NCBI RefSeq assembly: GCF_000156335.1
Contig: NZ_DS999213.1
Coordinates: 1,209,365-1,273,364, forward strand
Origin: Roseobacter sp. GAI101
Lineage (GTDB): Bacteria; Pseudomonadota; Alphaproteobacteria; Rhodobacterales; Rhodobacteraceae
Direction of reading: 5' to 3'
DNA length: 64,000 nt
Shown piece after piece: positions 47,256-56,341 of this stretch (position 1 is the stretch's first letter; each line of letters begins with the position of its first letter). The position numbers and the translations under genes were made by a program. Below the pieces are notes generated by a model. It did no database searches. It was not told the DNA's origin and was given only the letters and a program-made list of their open reading frames with translations.

Positions 47256-48776
47256 CTACCCTCCCGTTTCAACCCTAATCAGCCTTACCTGATCCGCCGT
47301 CAGATATCCCGTCGCAGTCTCGCCTTCTCTCGCCTGCCATTCAGCAACAGCGCGCCGGGTCTCAGAACTAAATATTCCGTCGGTGGGCGATGATTTGTAG
47401 CCAAGCCGCACCAGTCGGCGCTGCAAATCTACCCTCTCTGCGCGCGTAAGCCCGAGAAGGCTTTCCTCTAGCGCTGGACCAGACGCGCTATCATCCGGCG
47501 CAGCGGCAGCAGTTCCCGCTTGGTTGGCGATCAACCTGACCTGAGTCTCAGTGACGTACCCGGTAGGCGTCCCTTGGTTCGCTCGCTGCCAGGCAGAAAT
47601 TGCTGCACGCGTGCGGCTGCCCCAGAGCCCGTCTGCCACACCAGCATCATAACCGACCGCTTTCAGTTGGCGTTGGATCGTAATCCGTTGAGCGCGCGTA
47701 AGGCGCAACGCTGCCTCGATCTGAGCAGGCGTCAAATCGCCCGACGACTGATCCTCAGAGGGTGGTGTCACCACAGTGCCCCGTGCCAGCAGCCGCAATT
47801 GCTCGCCTGTGACGTAACCAGTGACTTTGTCACCCCTGTCTCGCTGCCAGTTGGAAATAGCACTGCGGGTATTGCGACCCCAGATGCCGTCGGTGCCGTA
47901 GGTCTTGTAGCCCATCCGTGTCAACTCTCGCTGCACCGACACGCGCTGTACGACGGTGGTGCTCAGCCTAGCCTCAGCCTGAGCAGGCGTCAAATCGCCC
48001 GACGACTGATCCTCAGAGGGTGGTGTCACCACAGTGTCCCGTGCCAGCAGCCGCAATTGCTCGCCTGTGACGTAACCAGTGACTTTGTCACCCCTGTCTC
48101 GCTGCCAGTTGGAAATAGCACTGCGGGTATTGCGACCCCAGATGCCGTCGGTGCCGTAGGTCTTGTAGCCCATCCGTGTCAACTCTCGCTGCACCGACAC
48201 GCGCTGTACGACAGTGGTGCTCAGCCTAGCCTCAGCCTGAGCAGGCGTCAAATCGCCCGACGACTGATCCTCAGAAGGTGGTGTCACCACAGTGCCCCGT
48301 GCCAGCAGCCGCAATTGCTCGCCTGTGACGTAACCAGTGACTTTGTCACCCCTGTCTCGCTGCCAATTGGAAATAGCACTGCGGGTATTGCGACCCCAGA
48401 CGCCGTCGGTGCCGTAGGTCTTGTAGCCCATCCGTGTCAACTCTCGCTGCACAGACACGCGCTGTGTGAAGGTGATGCCCAGCCTAGCCTCAGCCTGAGC
48501 CGCTGATGCCGGAGAACCCTCAACCGGCGTGCCCAGCCGTGCAAGGGCATTTTCGGCATTGGTACGGTACCTCCCGTTCTCAAACTTCGCCAGATAGTCG
48601 CGGTAGGCTGAGACGGTATTTGCGTTCTGCGCGGCGACATAGGCGTTTCGGTCCACCTCTTGCTGGATCAGTGATTGGGCAATACCACCGATGACGTCGC
48701 TCAGATCCCGCCCCAGGACGGGCGTGCTCAGCCCAAAACTTGCCATTAAGATAAGAGGGAGTGTGAAGGTCCGCAT
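47256..48776 (-). CDS. Exported protein with five peptidoglycan-binding-like repeats
   Basis: 506 aa. The signal peptide is MRTFTLPLILMASFGLSTPVLG. After a spacer with a helical repeat (TVSAYRDYLAKFENGRYRTNAENALARLG) come five PG_binding_1-like modules; the first three are almost identical (RVSVQRELTRMGYKTYGTDG...GYVTGEQLRLLARG), the last two diverged. No catalytic domain is attached, so it probably binds cell wall or acts as a scaffold. The start at 48776 has AGGA 6 nt upstream; the frame is open to 48893 without a ribosome site. Confidence 0.82.
   Translation of the reverse strand: MRTFTLPLILMASFGLSTPVLGRDLSDVIGGIAQSLIQQEVDRNAYVAAQNANTVSAYRDYLAKFENGRYRTNAENALARLGTPVEGSPASAAQAEARLGITFTQRVSVQRELTRMGYKTYGTDGVWGRNTRSAISNWQRDRGDKVTGYVTGEQLRLLARGTVVTPPSEDQSSGDLTPAQAEARLSTTVVQRVSVQRELTRMGYKTYGTDGIWGRNTRSAISNWQRDRGDKVTGYVTGEQLRLLARDTVVTPPSEDQSSGDLTPAQAEARLSTTVVQRVSVQRELTRMGYKTYGTDGIWGRNTRSAISNWQRDRGDKVTGYVTGEQLRLLARGTVVTPPSEDQSSGDLTPAQIEAALRLTRAQRITIQRQLKAVGYDAGVADGLWGSRTRAAISAWQRANQGTPTGYVTETQVRLIANQAGTAAAAPDDSASGPALEESLLGLTRAERVDLQRRLVRLGYKSSPTDGIFSSETRRAVAEWQAREGETATGYLTADQVRLIRVETGG
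47730..48500 (-). repeat. Three 258-bp near-identical tandem repeats inside the gene
   Basis: The anchor gtcaaatcgcccgacgactg recurs at intervals of exactly 258 bp (about 47731, 47989 and 48247), equal to 86 codons, so each repeat is one peptidoglycan-binding module plus linker. Copies differ at only a few bases, including third positions, so the array arose by recent duplication or is being homogenised and could change in copy number. Confidence 0.88.
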
Positions 48777-49400
48777 TGGGCTTCCTTTTCTGAAGAAGGG
48801 AAGCGTCTGGTGCCACCGCTTGTACCGATAACCTGACCTTCCCCTATTTGCATAGCGCTCATGAACAATCGAGTGATTTTGCCTACTGATCAAGCGCTTT
48901 AAGCCCCGGCAGAAGATTGATGAGCGAAACCGCTCAAATGGGTGTTGTCGGAAGGATTTGAACTAGTCTTAACCCTCCAGCAACCGGAATGTGTTAGGCG
49001 GGCTTGAAGAGACGTTGGTGTCTCAAGCCATGGCAGTGCTTCAACGCTGGGACTTTGCTGGTTAATTGGGCAAACTATCCTTTTAAGACCATTGTATCAG
49101 CAACAGATTTCGATCCTATCGGGAGCTCGACCTAAGTGCATGGTCAGCCCAATTACGCATGCTTTCCGCCCTTGGTGTCGATCGACACGAACGGCCCAGT
49201 GCGGACCTTCGAACAAGGTGCAGGTAATGGCGGGTCAGAGCCCAAAGTGTCGAATGCTGCAGAGGTAACGAATGACTACTTTTGGAGTATCCGATACGAG
49301 GGAAATGTAATGCGATTTGCAGCGTTGAGGCGATAGTTTTCGGACTATAAAACCAATTGCAGTGGAACGACCCGCTCCCGCCTGCAAATAGTTGGATCAG
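48777..49400. other. Intergenic stretch with a degenerate repeat
   Basis: 624 bp without a convincing gene. Around 49160-49230 it holds a member of the short repeat family (cttggtgtcgatcgacacga, gaacggcccagtgcggacct). The rest shows nothing recognisable. Confidence 0.45.
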
Positions 49401-49787
49401 CTACCCTTCGATTATAATTATCGTCCCGACCATTCCAGCGCCGTGATGTGGATCACAGAAATACTTATACGTTCCCGGCACAGCCAATACCTGTCAATAA
49501 ATACCGCCCGCAGGTATTTCGCCGGAATCAAAGCTTTCTGCTCCAGCAGGCAGTTCAGTCGACGCGGTTTCTTCTGGCGTGGCAGGGCGTGTCGATACCG
49601 AGTGAACAAATGCCGACACATTGTGGAACTCGACAGTGTCACCGACCAAGATAGTTTGCGGTGTCGGTGCGAAACGAAAGATCGGTTATATGTCGATCAC
49701 CACCGCCGTGCCAGGTTCTGTTTCACCAGTGACAGCAGGGCCGGTCGTCGTACAAGCGACAGCCAGATAAAGCGGTGCGATGGCCAA
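49401..49787 (-). pseudogene. Cupredoxin-like blue-copper protein with two nonsense codons
   Basis: One continuous frame from about 49787 to the TAG at 49401-49403. It starts with a hydrophobic lipoprotein-like leader (LAIAPLYLAVACTTTG), meets TAA after AVVIDI, goes on as PIFRFAPTPQTILVGDTVEF, meets TGA after AGGIY, and ends [20 protein letters not shown]. The H...C-x2-H-x4-M ligand pattern of type 1 copper sites is complete. The frame is otherwise kept, so the two stops look like recent point changes. No ATG start is evident (TTG at 49787 possible). Confidence 0.72.
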
Positions 49788-49885
49788 AATTATAGGTTTT
49801 TTTATGATTATTGATGTCTGTTTGGCATATCTTTGCCGACATGATTTTTGAAAATTCTTGTGAAGCTGCTGGCAGTGAACACCAT

Positions 49886-50377
49886 TTATCTGCCAAATGA
49901 GATATCTGACATCATAATGCTCGGGTCACTGCGATCCGTAGACCGCAATCGAAGCGTTCCATCCGAGACACGCCATTCGACGTTTTGTGCAAGCTTACCG
50001 CCCGTTGCTGGATCAGTTGCGCTAAAGTTGAAAGCGACAATCCCATCGCGTTGGGTACCTACGATACGAACACTGCCAATGCCATCTGGGTTGGACCAAC
50101 GCCCCGTGATCCGCTCTATGCCTTCTGACCCTGTCAGTGTTCCTGCTATGGTCAACCTACGTCTAGGCACAACGCATTGACCTGAGAGCGTCAATGTCAA
50201 AGCTGACTTGTCATAGCTATTCGCTATCTGGCAACGCACTGTCTCTTGCGGGCCTTGCAGGGTTTCTCTGGCCCAGCCTGATCCTCTCCAGCTGCCATCC
50301 ATGTCGGCAAGAGGCCCTGACAGCGCAGTCGACGCCGCCGTCAGCGCTATGAGGAAAGTGATTTTAGACAGAAACAT
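49886..50377 (-). CDS. Exported beta-rich protein of the polyketide operon
   Basis: 163 aa with a signal peptide (ends TALSG-PLA). The mature part is rich in alternating strands (GSWRGSGWARETLQGPQETVRC..., LTLTLSGQC) and could be a lipocalin-like barrel; family not recognised. Its ATG lies within the end of the exporter gene (14-bp overlap), so it belongs to the operon. A carrier for the exported lipid product is a plausible but unproven role. Confidence 0.65.
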   Translation of the reverse strand: MFLSKITFLIALTAASTALSGPLADMDGSWRGSGWARETLQGPQETVRCQIANSYDKSALTLTLSGQCVVPRRRLTIAGTLTGSEGIERITGRWSNPDGIGSVRIVGTQRDGIVAFNFSATDPATGGKLAQNVEWRVSDGTLRLRSTDRSDPSIMMSDISFGR

Positions 50378-52526
50378 CTGCGGTCCTTTTCCAAGTCAAC
50401 AAAGCAGGCAGTAATAGAAGATCGATCAACAATGCAGCCCATAGCGTTGCGATCATCATGCCGCCAAACAGGCGGATCGGGGTAAAATCGCTGAACAGCG
50501 TCACCGACAATCCCACCGTCAGCAAAAGCGTCGTCAACACCATGACTTGTCCCGCTGACTTGGCTGCTGTCGTCACGGCCTTTGCAGAGGTTTCGCCATT
50601 CGCCTTCGCATTGTAGAACCGGTTGAGAAAGTGAACGGTGTCATCAATGGCGATACCAAATGCGATTGTCAGAGCAAGAACGGCTGTCGGACTAAGCTGA
50701 CCCTGCGCCCAAAAATGCAGCGATGCGCCGGTGATCATAAGCGGCAAGGTGTTAGGAATAATGAGTACCGGAATCAAGCGAGCCGAACGAAATGCGATGG
50801 CCACTAGAACCGTCGCGCCAAGGCTCGCTACGATCAAGCCATACGAGAGCTGTTCAATAAGACTAACAGCTTCTTGCCGCATGATCGTGGGCAGGCCGAT
50901 GATCGTGTCAGCACCTGCCGTGACGGCGGTGTCATAGATCAGATCAAAGTGGGCCAAACTTTCATCGCTGCGCATGGGTTCGGGCATGGACACAAAGATG
51001 CTGGCAGTATCATTTTCACTGCGCAGTTGATCGACCAGAGCATTTGGGAGAGTTTCCAGCTCTTCTGCCGTCGGCTGCTCGTTTGGATGGCCCAGCCAAC
51101 GTGCAAAATTCACTTCCGAAAGGACCGTCTTTGACGGGCTGACGGCCTCGAGCTGTGCGACCAAGTTTTGCCTTTGCACCCAGTCACCTGTAGTTTCGAC
51201 GATCATCTGGAAAACACCGCCGAAATCATCTGCAATAGCGTCGTTGGTTCTGAGGGTTGCGCTGCTATCTGGGAGATTTTGATAGAGAGGAAACCATGCC
51301 TTCGTCTCGCTAAAGCCCCATGTCGCGGCAACAAGGGTCAAGATACAGGTTGCCACCGTTGCGCTGGGAAGCGATGCACCTATAGCTGTCAGTTTGTTTG
51401 CAAAAACCGCGCTGGTTTGGGGAATTGGCTCGTCTGATAGCGGTATGATCCGCCCCAACAATGCGAATGTCACGATGACGAATACAAAGGACAGCGTCGT
51501 GCCGATTGCACCCAGTATTGCAAACTCAAAAAGCTGCGCGTTTCCAGTAAACATGATGCTGGCGAATGCGACCGCCGTTGTCAGCGCCGTCAATGCACAT
51601 GCGGGACCGACGTCTTCAATAGCACCCCGCAAAGAGCCATTCTCTTTTAGATGTGCCGTGAGGTGAACACCGTCAGCGACTCCCAAAACCAGCAACAGGA
51701 TCGGGATGACATTGCTCAACACGGTGATCGGATACCCCAGCCAGACTGACAGCGCCAGCACACTTGACGCCCCTAAGAGCGCCGGCACAACCGCCAACAG
51801 CGCCAGCCGCAAATCACGCAACAGCGCAAAGGCGGCAAGCGCGATAACCAAAGCGCCCCAGACATTCAACGCGATCAGATCATCCTTTAACCCGGAAACG
51901 ATTTCATTGCTGATAATGTCTTCGCCGGTCAGGCTGGCAGATAAACCTGCGGGTAAGGCGCGGTCCAGTTCTGCTTGGATATCGGTCATTGCAGTGGCAA
52001 TGGTCGTTTGATCGGTGTCGATCGACACACTGAGCAACATCGCCGTCAGAGTGTGGTTTACAAATGTTGGCAACCCTGTGTCCAAAGCCTCAAAAGTGGT
52101 CAAGTCATCCGCAAAAGTCGCATCAATCTGGGTTCCGAATAGGGGCATTCCTGACGGTGCTTCGACAGAGGGTGGCCGTCTGAGGACAAAAGGCGACGCA
52201 ACTGCTGTGACTCCCTCCACAAATTCAAGGTCCAGCGACAAGTCGCGCAGTGCGGTCAATTGCTCTGCATTTAGCGCCCCTTGCGATGTGACGTAGACCA
52301 TTGCAGTGCTGAGAGGGGGAGATTGCTCGGCCTCATACGCGCGTTGCGCCTGTGACAATTGGCTGTCTGATAGAAAAACACGGTGGATATCATCGTCAAA
52401 GGAGAGGCGGGAAAAACTGGTGCCAATGAGGGCCAGTGCGGCGAGCAGGCAAAGCGCGATGATACGTGGAAATATGAGGGCGACCAAGCCCAGGCGTTCA
52501 GCCCCGAACCCTATGCCCCACGACAA
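50364..52526 (-). CDS. RND/MMPL-superfamily lipid exporter
   Basis: 720 aa with two halves, each a periplasmic loop followed by five or six membrane helices. The first half has VLGVADGVHLTAHLKE and the second FGIAIDDTVHFLNRF, the RND helix-4 equivalents of the HpnN/MMPL-type lipid exporters; the large drug-pump docking domains are absent. The start is taken as TTG 52526 (MSWGIGFGAERLG), just after the upstream stop, with GGACGG 8 nt before it; the longer open frame overlaps the neighbour in another phase. Likely exports the polyketide-derived lipid of this operon. Confidence 0.8.
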   Translation of the reverse strand: MSWGIGFGAERLGLVALIFPRIIALCLLAALALIGTSFSRLSFDDDIHRVFLSDSQLSQAQRAYEAEQSPPLSTAMVYVTSQGALNAEQLTALRDLSLDLEFVEGVTAVASPFVLRRPPSVEAPSGMPLFGTQIDATFADDLTTFEALDTGLPTFVNHTLTAMLLSVSIDTDQTTIATAMTDIQAELDRALPAGLSASLTGEDIISNEIVSGLKDDLIALNVWGALVIALAAFALLRDLRLALLAVVPALLGASSVLALSVWLGYPITVLSNVIPILLLVLGVADGVHLTAHLKENGSLRGAIEDVGPACALTALTTAVAFASIMFTGNAQLFEFAILGAIGTTLSFVFVIVTFALLGRIIPLSDEPIPQTSAVFANKLTAIGASLPSATVATCILTLVAATWGFSETKAWFPLYQNLPDSSATLRTNDAIADDFGGVFQMIVETTGDWVQRQNLVAQLEAVSPSKTVLSEVNFARWLGHPNEQPTAEELETLPNALVDQLRSENDTASIFVSMPEPMRSDESLAHFDLIYDTAVTAGADTIIGLPTIMRQEAVSLIEQLSYGLIVASLGATVLVAIAFRSARLIPVLIIPNTLPLMITGASLHFWAQGQLSPTAVLALTIAFGIAIDDTVHFLNRFYNAKANGETSAKAVTTAAKSAGQVMVLTTLLLTVGLSVTLFSDFTPIRLFGGMMIATLWAALLIDLLLLPALLTWKRTADVSV

Positions 52527-52528
52527 GA

Positions 52529-53029
52529 TTAGGCCGTCCGAAGTGGCGCAAGCGCTTTGTGCTCCATCCCAATGCGAACCCACAACATGACGGCATTCAG
52601 CCCGGTAAAGACTACTGCTACCCAAACGAGGCCCAAAACCATTGGCGCGACAATGATTTCGGCCACGACCAGCATATAATTGGGGTGAGAGAGGTATTTG
52701 AACGGGCCGCGCACAACCAGCGGTTCTTCAAGGATGATGATGCGCGTTGTCCATGGGCTGCCCAAACTGCCCAGTATCCAGACCCTGAAAATTTGCAGAA
52801 CTGCAAACACGGCAAGCCATCCGAAAGTGACCGCTTCATCGTATCCAAAAATCAACAGGCACGTGATCCATGCGCTATGCATCACTACCATGACCGGATA
52901 ATGCGACGCGCCTACCTCGTAAGCGCCCTTTGCCAAAAGGTTTGCAGTGTTGCGTTTTGCGATGACCAGTTCGCTAAGCCGCTGGATGACGATAAATCCA
53001 AGGAAGAGCAGAGTTGCAGTTTCTATCAT
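52529..53029 (-). CDS. Isoprenylcysteine-methyltransferase-family membrane methyltransferase
   Basis: 166-aa integral membrane protein with the ICMT-family C-terminal signature RGPFKYLSHPNYMLVVAEI and a final MEHKALAPL. ICMT-type methyltransferases (for example BpsB) accompany type III polyketide synthases and O-methylate alkylpyrones or resorcinols. The start MIETATLLFLGF overlaps the synthase stop (ATGA), supporting that role here. The substrate is inferred from context. Confidence 0.82.
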   Translation of the reverse strand: MIETATLLFLGFIVIQRLSELVIAKRNTANLLAKGAYEVGASHYPVMVVMHSAWITCLLIFGYDEAVTFGWLAVFAVLQIFRVWILGSLGSPWTTRIIILEEPLVVRGPFKYLSHPNYMLVVAEIIVAPMVLGLVWVAVVFTGLNAVMLWVRIGMEHKALAPLRTA

Positions 53030-54090
53030 GCCGCCTCCGCGGTGACGTGGAACGGCATGAAGGACGCGGTGAATCCTGGTCCCAATGCACAAGCCATCAT
53101 TTGCCCTGTATTTCCTGCCTCAAGCACTGATTTCATTACGAACATCACTGTTGGGGCTGACATGTTTCCTGCTGCCCTCAATGTGTCACGTTCTGCGTTC
53201 AACGATCCCTGTTCAAGGCGCAACGCGCCCTCGATCGCATCCACGACCTTTGCGCCGCCAGGGTGGCAAACGTATCGGTCAATTTGACCGTGGTCCAAAT
53301 TTGCGGCCTTCAGCGCTCCATCGGTTGCGGCGGCGAATTCTTCCGTCACAAAGGTCGGTATCGAGCGATCAAAGACAACGCCAAAGCCCGTTTCATCAAC
53401 ATCCCAGCCCATGATATCAAGCGTGCCTGGCCACATTTTTTGGTGGCCTTGGCTGAGTGTGATGATCTTGCCGGAAGCCGGCGCGGCAGAACTGATACAA
53501 GAGGCGGCAGCCCCGTCACCAAATAGGACCGTCGCGATGATGTCAGCTTTTTGGAGGCGATCTGCGCGAAACGACAGGGAACATGCCTCAACAACGACCA
53601 ACAGCACTTTCAATCCTGGTCGGCCTGCTGCAATTGCTTGCGCTGTAGATAGTCCTGAAACGCCACCAGCGCATCCCAAACCAAAAACCGGAACGCGCAT
53701 GACATCTTCTCGAAAGCTCATTTCGGAAAAGACTTGAGCCTCTAAGGACGGCGTCGCGATACCCGTAGACGTCACAGTGACGACGCAATCGACGTCAGCC
53801 CCAGTCCAACCTGCATAATCAAGAGCGCGTTGTGCTGCCTCAATGAACAGCGCCTTTGCACCTGTCATGAAAGCTGCATTCCGGTCTGACCAGCCATGAT
53901 TTTGCGTGAACCAGTCGATAGGCACAACGGAATATCGCTTGTCGATACCGGCTGTGTCGAACGTCTTCGACAGCCGGTCAAACTGCGGGTACTTCTGACC
54001 AAAGATGATGGATGCGCGTTCCCTGACCTCGGATTGAGTTAAACAGTGCGGCGGCAACGCGGTGGACAAACCATGAAGATAGACTGACAT
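53026..54090 (-). CDS. Type III polyketide synthase (chalcone/stilbene synthase family)
   Basis: 354-aa thiolase-fold homodimeric synthase. The catalytic triad is visible: Cys in FGLGCAGGVSGL (about residue 143), His in YVCHPGGAKVVD (about 280) and Asn in AGNMSAPT (about 310). Bacterial relatives condense fatty acyl starters with malonyl-CoA into alkylpyrones or alkylresorcinols. The ATG at 54090 is preferred to the GTG at 54093 because AAGGG is 6 nt before it. First gene of a four-gene operon with methyltransferase, exporter and exported protein. Confidence 0.93.
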   Translation of the reverse strand: MSVYLHGLSTALPPHCLTQSEVRERASIIFGQKYPQFDRLSKTFDTAGIDKRYSVVPIDWFTQNHGWSDRNAAFMTGAKALFIEAAQRALDYAGWTGADVDCVVTVTSTGIATPSLEAQVFSEMSFREDVMRVPVFGLGCAGGVSGLSTAQAIAAGRPGLKVLLVVVEACSLSFRADRLQKADIIATVLFGDGAAASCISSAAPASGKIITLSQGHQKMWPGTLDIMGWDVDETGFGVVFDRSIPTFVTEEFAAATDGALKAANLDHGQIDRYVCHPGGAKVVDAIEGALRLEQGSLNAERDTLRAAGNMSAPTVMFVMKSVLEAGNTGQMMACALGPGFTASFMPFHVTAEAA

Positions 54091-54494
54091 CACAAACCCT
54101 TTACAAACTTAGGGCTGATCGGATGGCGTTCAGTCCTCAATAGAGATGTAGCTTTTTCGCTAAATGAACAACTCGCAAGAGGCTGTTACGTTCCGTCATC
54201 TAGAGGGTAGAACCCTGTCACCTTCAACAGCTCTGGGTTTGCGGGGTGCATACTAACATCGCTTTCCCGCAAGCGGACGCTGGCGCGACTGCAGCGAAAG
54301 ATCACTTCGTCCGCACTGTGCCATTTCATGCCCGGCGCAGCGAACGACCGCTGTCCGCCGACCATGCTTGCCTCAGTTGCGTGGGCATCGGATACACGCT
54401 ATGGAGTGCTACATCATACTGCGGCATCATCCACGGCTACGTTGCGGTCATATCTATAATATTCAATGACTTACATAGACGTTGAAGATTGCTC
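54091..54494. other. Intergenic stretch at the right end of island 1
   Basis: 404 bp holding the promoter region of the polyketide operon and, around 54270-54370, diverged members of the short intergenic repeat family. The short open frame at 54246-54485 has no ribosome site or motif. Confidence 0.45.
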
Positions 54495-54518
54495 CGATCC
54501 CTACCGTCGGAGCCATTT
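54495..54518 (+). repeat. Right attachment site (copy of tRNA-Asn 3' end)
   Basis: Exact 24-bp copy of 25357-25380; matching stops one base on either side. No complete tRNA precedes it, so it is the second product of site-specific integration. The recombinase gene at 54638 follows at 120 bp, mirroring the layout at the first site. Confidence 0.88.
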
Positions 54519-54561
54519 CCCTCATAAGTTTTTGTTTTATAAGATCTTTTGAGGGAAATGG
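54513..54561. repeat. Inverted repeat beginning inside the right attachment site
   Basis: Arms CCATTTCCCTCA (54513-54524) and TGAGGGAAATGG (54550-54561) are exact reverse complements around a T-rich 25-nt centre. The left arm includes the last bases of the att repeat. It may be a terminator ahead of the integrase gene or part of the recombinase-binding region. Confidence 0.55.
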
Positions 54562-54637
54562 TATTTGACTGCGGCACCGCAGTATTCCACCACCTCAGCC
54601 AGTTGCGTCCCATCCGTTTGCAAAGAACGGAACGAAA

Positions 54638-56341
54638 ATGAACACGCAACCTCACCTGTCAAAACGCGGCGATGTTTACCAATGGCGGCGTAAAACCAGA
54701 CGGTTTTCCACAGAAATCATTGATATCAAGCTCTCTCTAGGGACGACGGATCGTCGCCATGCGCTTATCTTGGCCCGGAAAGTCAGCGCAGAAAGTGACA
54801 GGATCATGGAGCATATCGTCGGGAGCCGCATCACGCCGGAGCATGGTCGGGCGTTTTTGTCTGAGGTCATTCGCCAGGAACGGGCGAAGATCGCGCAGCT
54901 TGCCATGCTCAGCCGCGTCGATAGCCTTGATCCGGCAGATGACGCCCGCCACGATGCGGCCATGGCGGAGGCTTGGGCGCGCGTCTCAACCGATGGTCTA
55001 AACAATTTGGTTCCGGCAGATGCGTCTGATTTGGTGCGCAGCAATATTAACCTGATCAGAAAGGACCTGGGCAGCGATGCACGCAGGCAGGCGCTGCTGC
55101 GTGTCCTTAAAGAGCAAACAGGCCAAGAAACGCACTCGGCTCTGGATTATGCCATGCTGAAGGACCTCTTTGTATCGGCAAAGGCAAAAGCATGGGCCGG
55201 AGAAGCCCCGGAAGCGGCCCCAAAGCCCGAGATCGTGCCGGACGAGCCGACCGCAACTGAACTACCCTCCCCTGCCCTCACAGCCGTCGTCGAACGTATG
55301 AACGCGATCAAGCGCACGGAAGGCATCGAGGAAAAGACGCTGCGCCAGTATCAGAGTTTTGCTGCCCTCTTCACAATGCTGACAGGGCTGGATGACATCA
55401 CCAAAATTCACCAGCCCGATGTGAAATCCTTCCGCGCTGACCTGGCCAAGATGCCTAAAAGCTGGGGCAAAAGCCCCAAGGATCAGGCGATGGCCCGGGA
55501 TGAAGTCATGGCAAAGGCGGCATCGCTTCCGTCCGACAAGGTCGTGCTCTCGGTCGGCACAATCAACCGGCATCTTGACCACCTGAACCAGATTGCGGAA
55601 TGGGCACGCGACGACAATCTGCCGGTCGATCCGAACCTGAAACCCACCAAGCTGCGCCGCAAGGAAACCGTCCGCGCCCGTGACAAACGCGATGCCTTCT
55701 CCGTCGAGCAGCTCCGTAAGATCTTTCGAAATCCCGTCTGGACCGGATCACGCTCGGAACGCCACCAGACCGAAGCGGGATGCAATATCTTCAAGAATGG
55801 GATCTATTGGTGCCCGCTCATTGGCGCTTATACCGGTGCCCGCCGAGAGGAAATCGCGGGCCTTTCGCCATCGGATATTGTCGATGCCGACGGTATTCCA
55901 TGCTTCTCGATCGAAGATTCCGAACTGCGCCGGATCAAGAACCTGTCTTCACGCCGATTGATCCCTATCCACTCCCACTTGATAACCCTCGGCTTTCTGG
56001 AACACATCCAGAAAGCAAGAAATGCGAAGCAAAAAAGTCTCTTCCCCGATCTTTATGAAGCTGGGAATGATGCCTTTGGGCGCAAGGTCGGCCGTCGAAT
56101 GCGGCAAATTATCGATCAAGAACTGGGTGCAGAAGGCACAAAACTTTCGTTCCATAGCCTCCGGCACTACGTGCAGAACGAGTTAGATCACGCAGGCATT
56201 GAAGACAAAGTCGTCCGCGATATCATCGGGCATGAAGGCAAGGACATCCACGATAAGGTATATCGCAAGGGTTCGCCGACGACTGAGCTTTCGCGGGCGA
56301 TTGAGGCAATTCCCGATGTTGCTATTCCGCCTAAATGCTAG
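54638..56341 (+). CDS. Second tyrosine recombinase (tandem element integrase)
   Basis: 567 aa, a close relative of the 25510 integrase along its whole length (shared N-terminus QPHLSKRG, EGIEEKTLRQY, YTGARREEIAGLSPSDIVD). The catalytic residues are all present: Arg in GARREE, HSLRH, GHEGKD and Tyr in DKVYRKG. It starts 120 bp after the right att repeat, so it probably belongs to another element integrated at the same tRNA-derived site, or is a relic of one. Confidence 0.92.
   Translation: MNTQPHLSKRGDVYQWRRKTRRFSTEIIDIKLSLGTTDRRHALILARKVSAESDRIMEHIVGSRITPEHGRAFLSEVIRQERAKIAQLAMLSRVDSLDPADDARHDAAMAEAWARVSTDGLNNLVPADASDLVRSNINLIRKDLGSDARRQALLRVLKEQTGQETHSALDYAMLKDLFVSAKAKAWAGEAPEAAPKPEIVPDEPTATELPSPALTAVVERMNAIKRTEGIEEKTLRQYQSFAALFTMLTGLDDITKIHQPDVKSFRADLAKMPKSWGKSPKDQAMARDEVMAKAASLPSDKVVLSVGTINRHLDHLNQIAEWARDDNLPVDPNLKPTKLRRKETVRARDKRDAFSVEQLRKIFRNPVWTGSRSERHQTEAGCNIFKNGIYWCPLIGAYTGARREEIAGLSPSDIVDADGIPCFSIEDSELRRIKNLSSRRLIPIHSHLITLGFLEHIQKARNAKQKSLFPDLYEAGNDAFGRKVGRRMRQIIDQELGAEGTKLSFHSLRHYVQNELDHAGIEDKVVRDIIGHEGKDIHDKVYRKGSPTTELSRAIEAIPDVAIPPKC

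Larger units (their letters stand above)
25357..54518. mobile_element. Genomic island 1, integrative mobilisable element at tRNA-Asn
   Basis: About 29.2 kb bounded by 24-bp direct repeats of the tRNA-Asn 3' end. It has a tyrosine recombinase next to the left repeat and mobilisation genes (relaxase, MobC-like protein), but no type IV secretion genes, so transfer would need a helper. Cargo comprises copper-acquisition genes, a FecBCD-type importer, an FtsH-like protease module and a type III polyketide operon. A second recombinase beyond the right repeat suggests a second element stacked in the same site. Confidence 0.82.

Noticed and set aside
47730..48500. Regular direct repeats considered as a CRISPR-like array
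   Set aside because: The period is 258 bp, an exact number of codons within one open frame, and each unit encodes a peptidoglycan-binding module.
49392..49814. Plus-strand open frame over the cupredoxin remnant
   Set aside because: The minus strand carries clear cupredoxin similarity with ligand residues; the plus-strand frame has no motif and low-quality composition.
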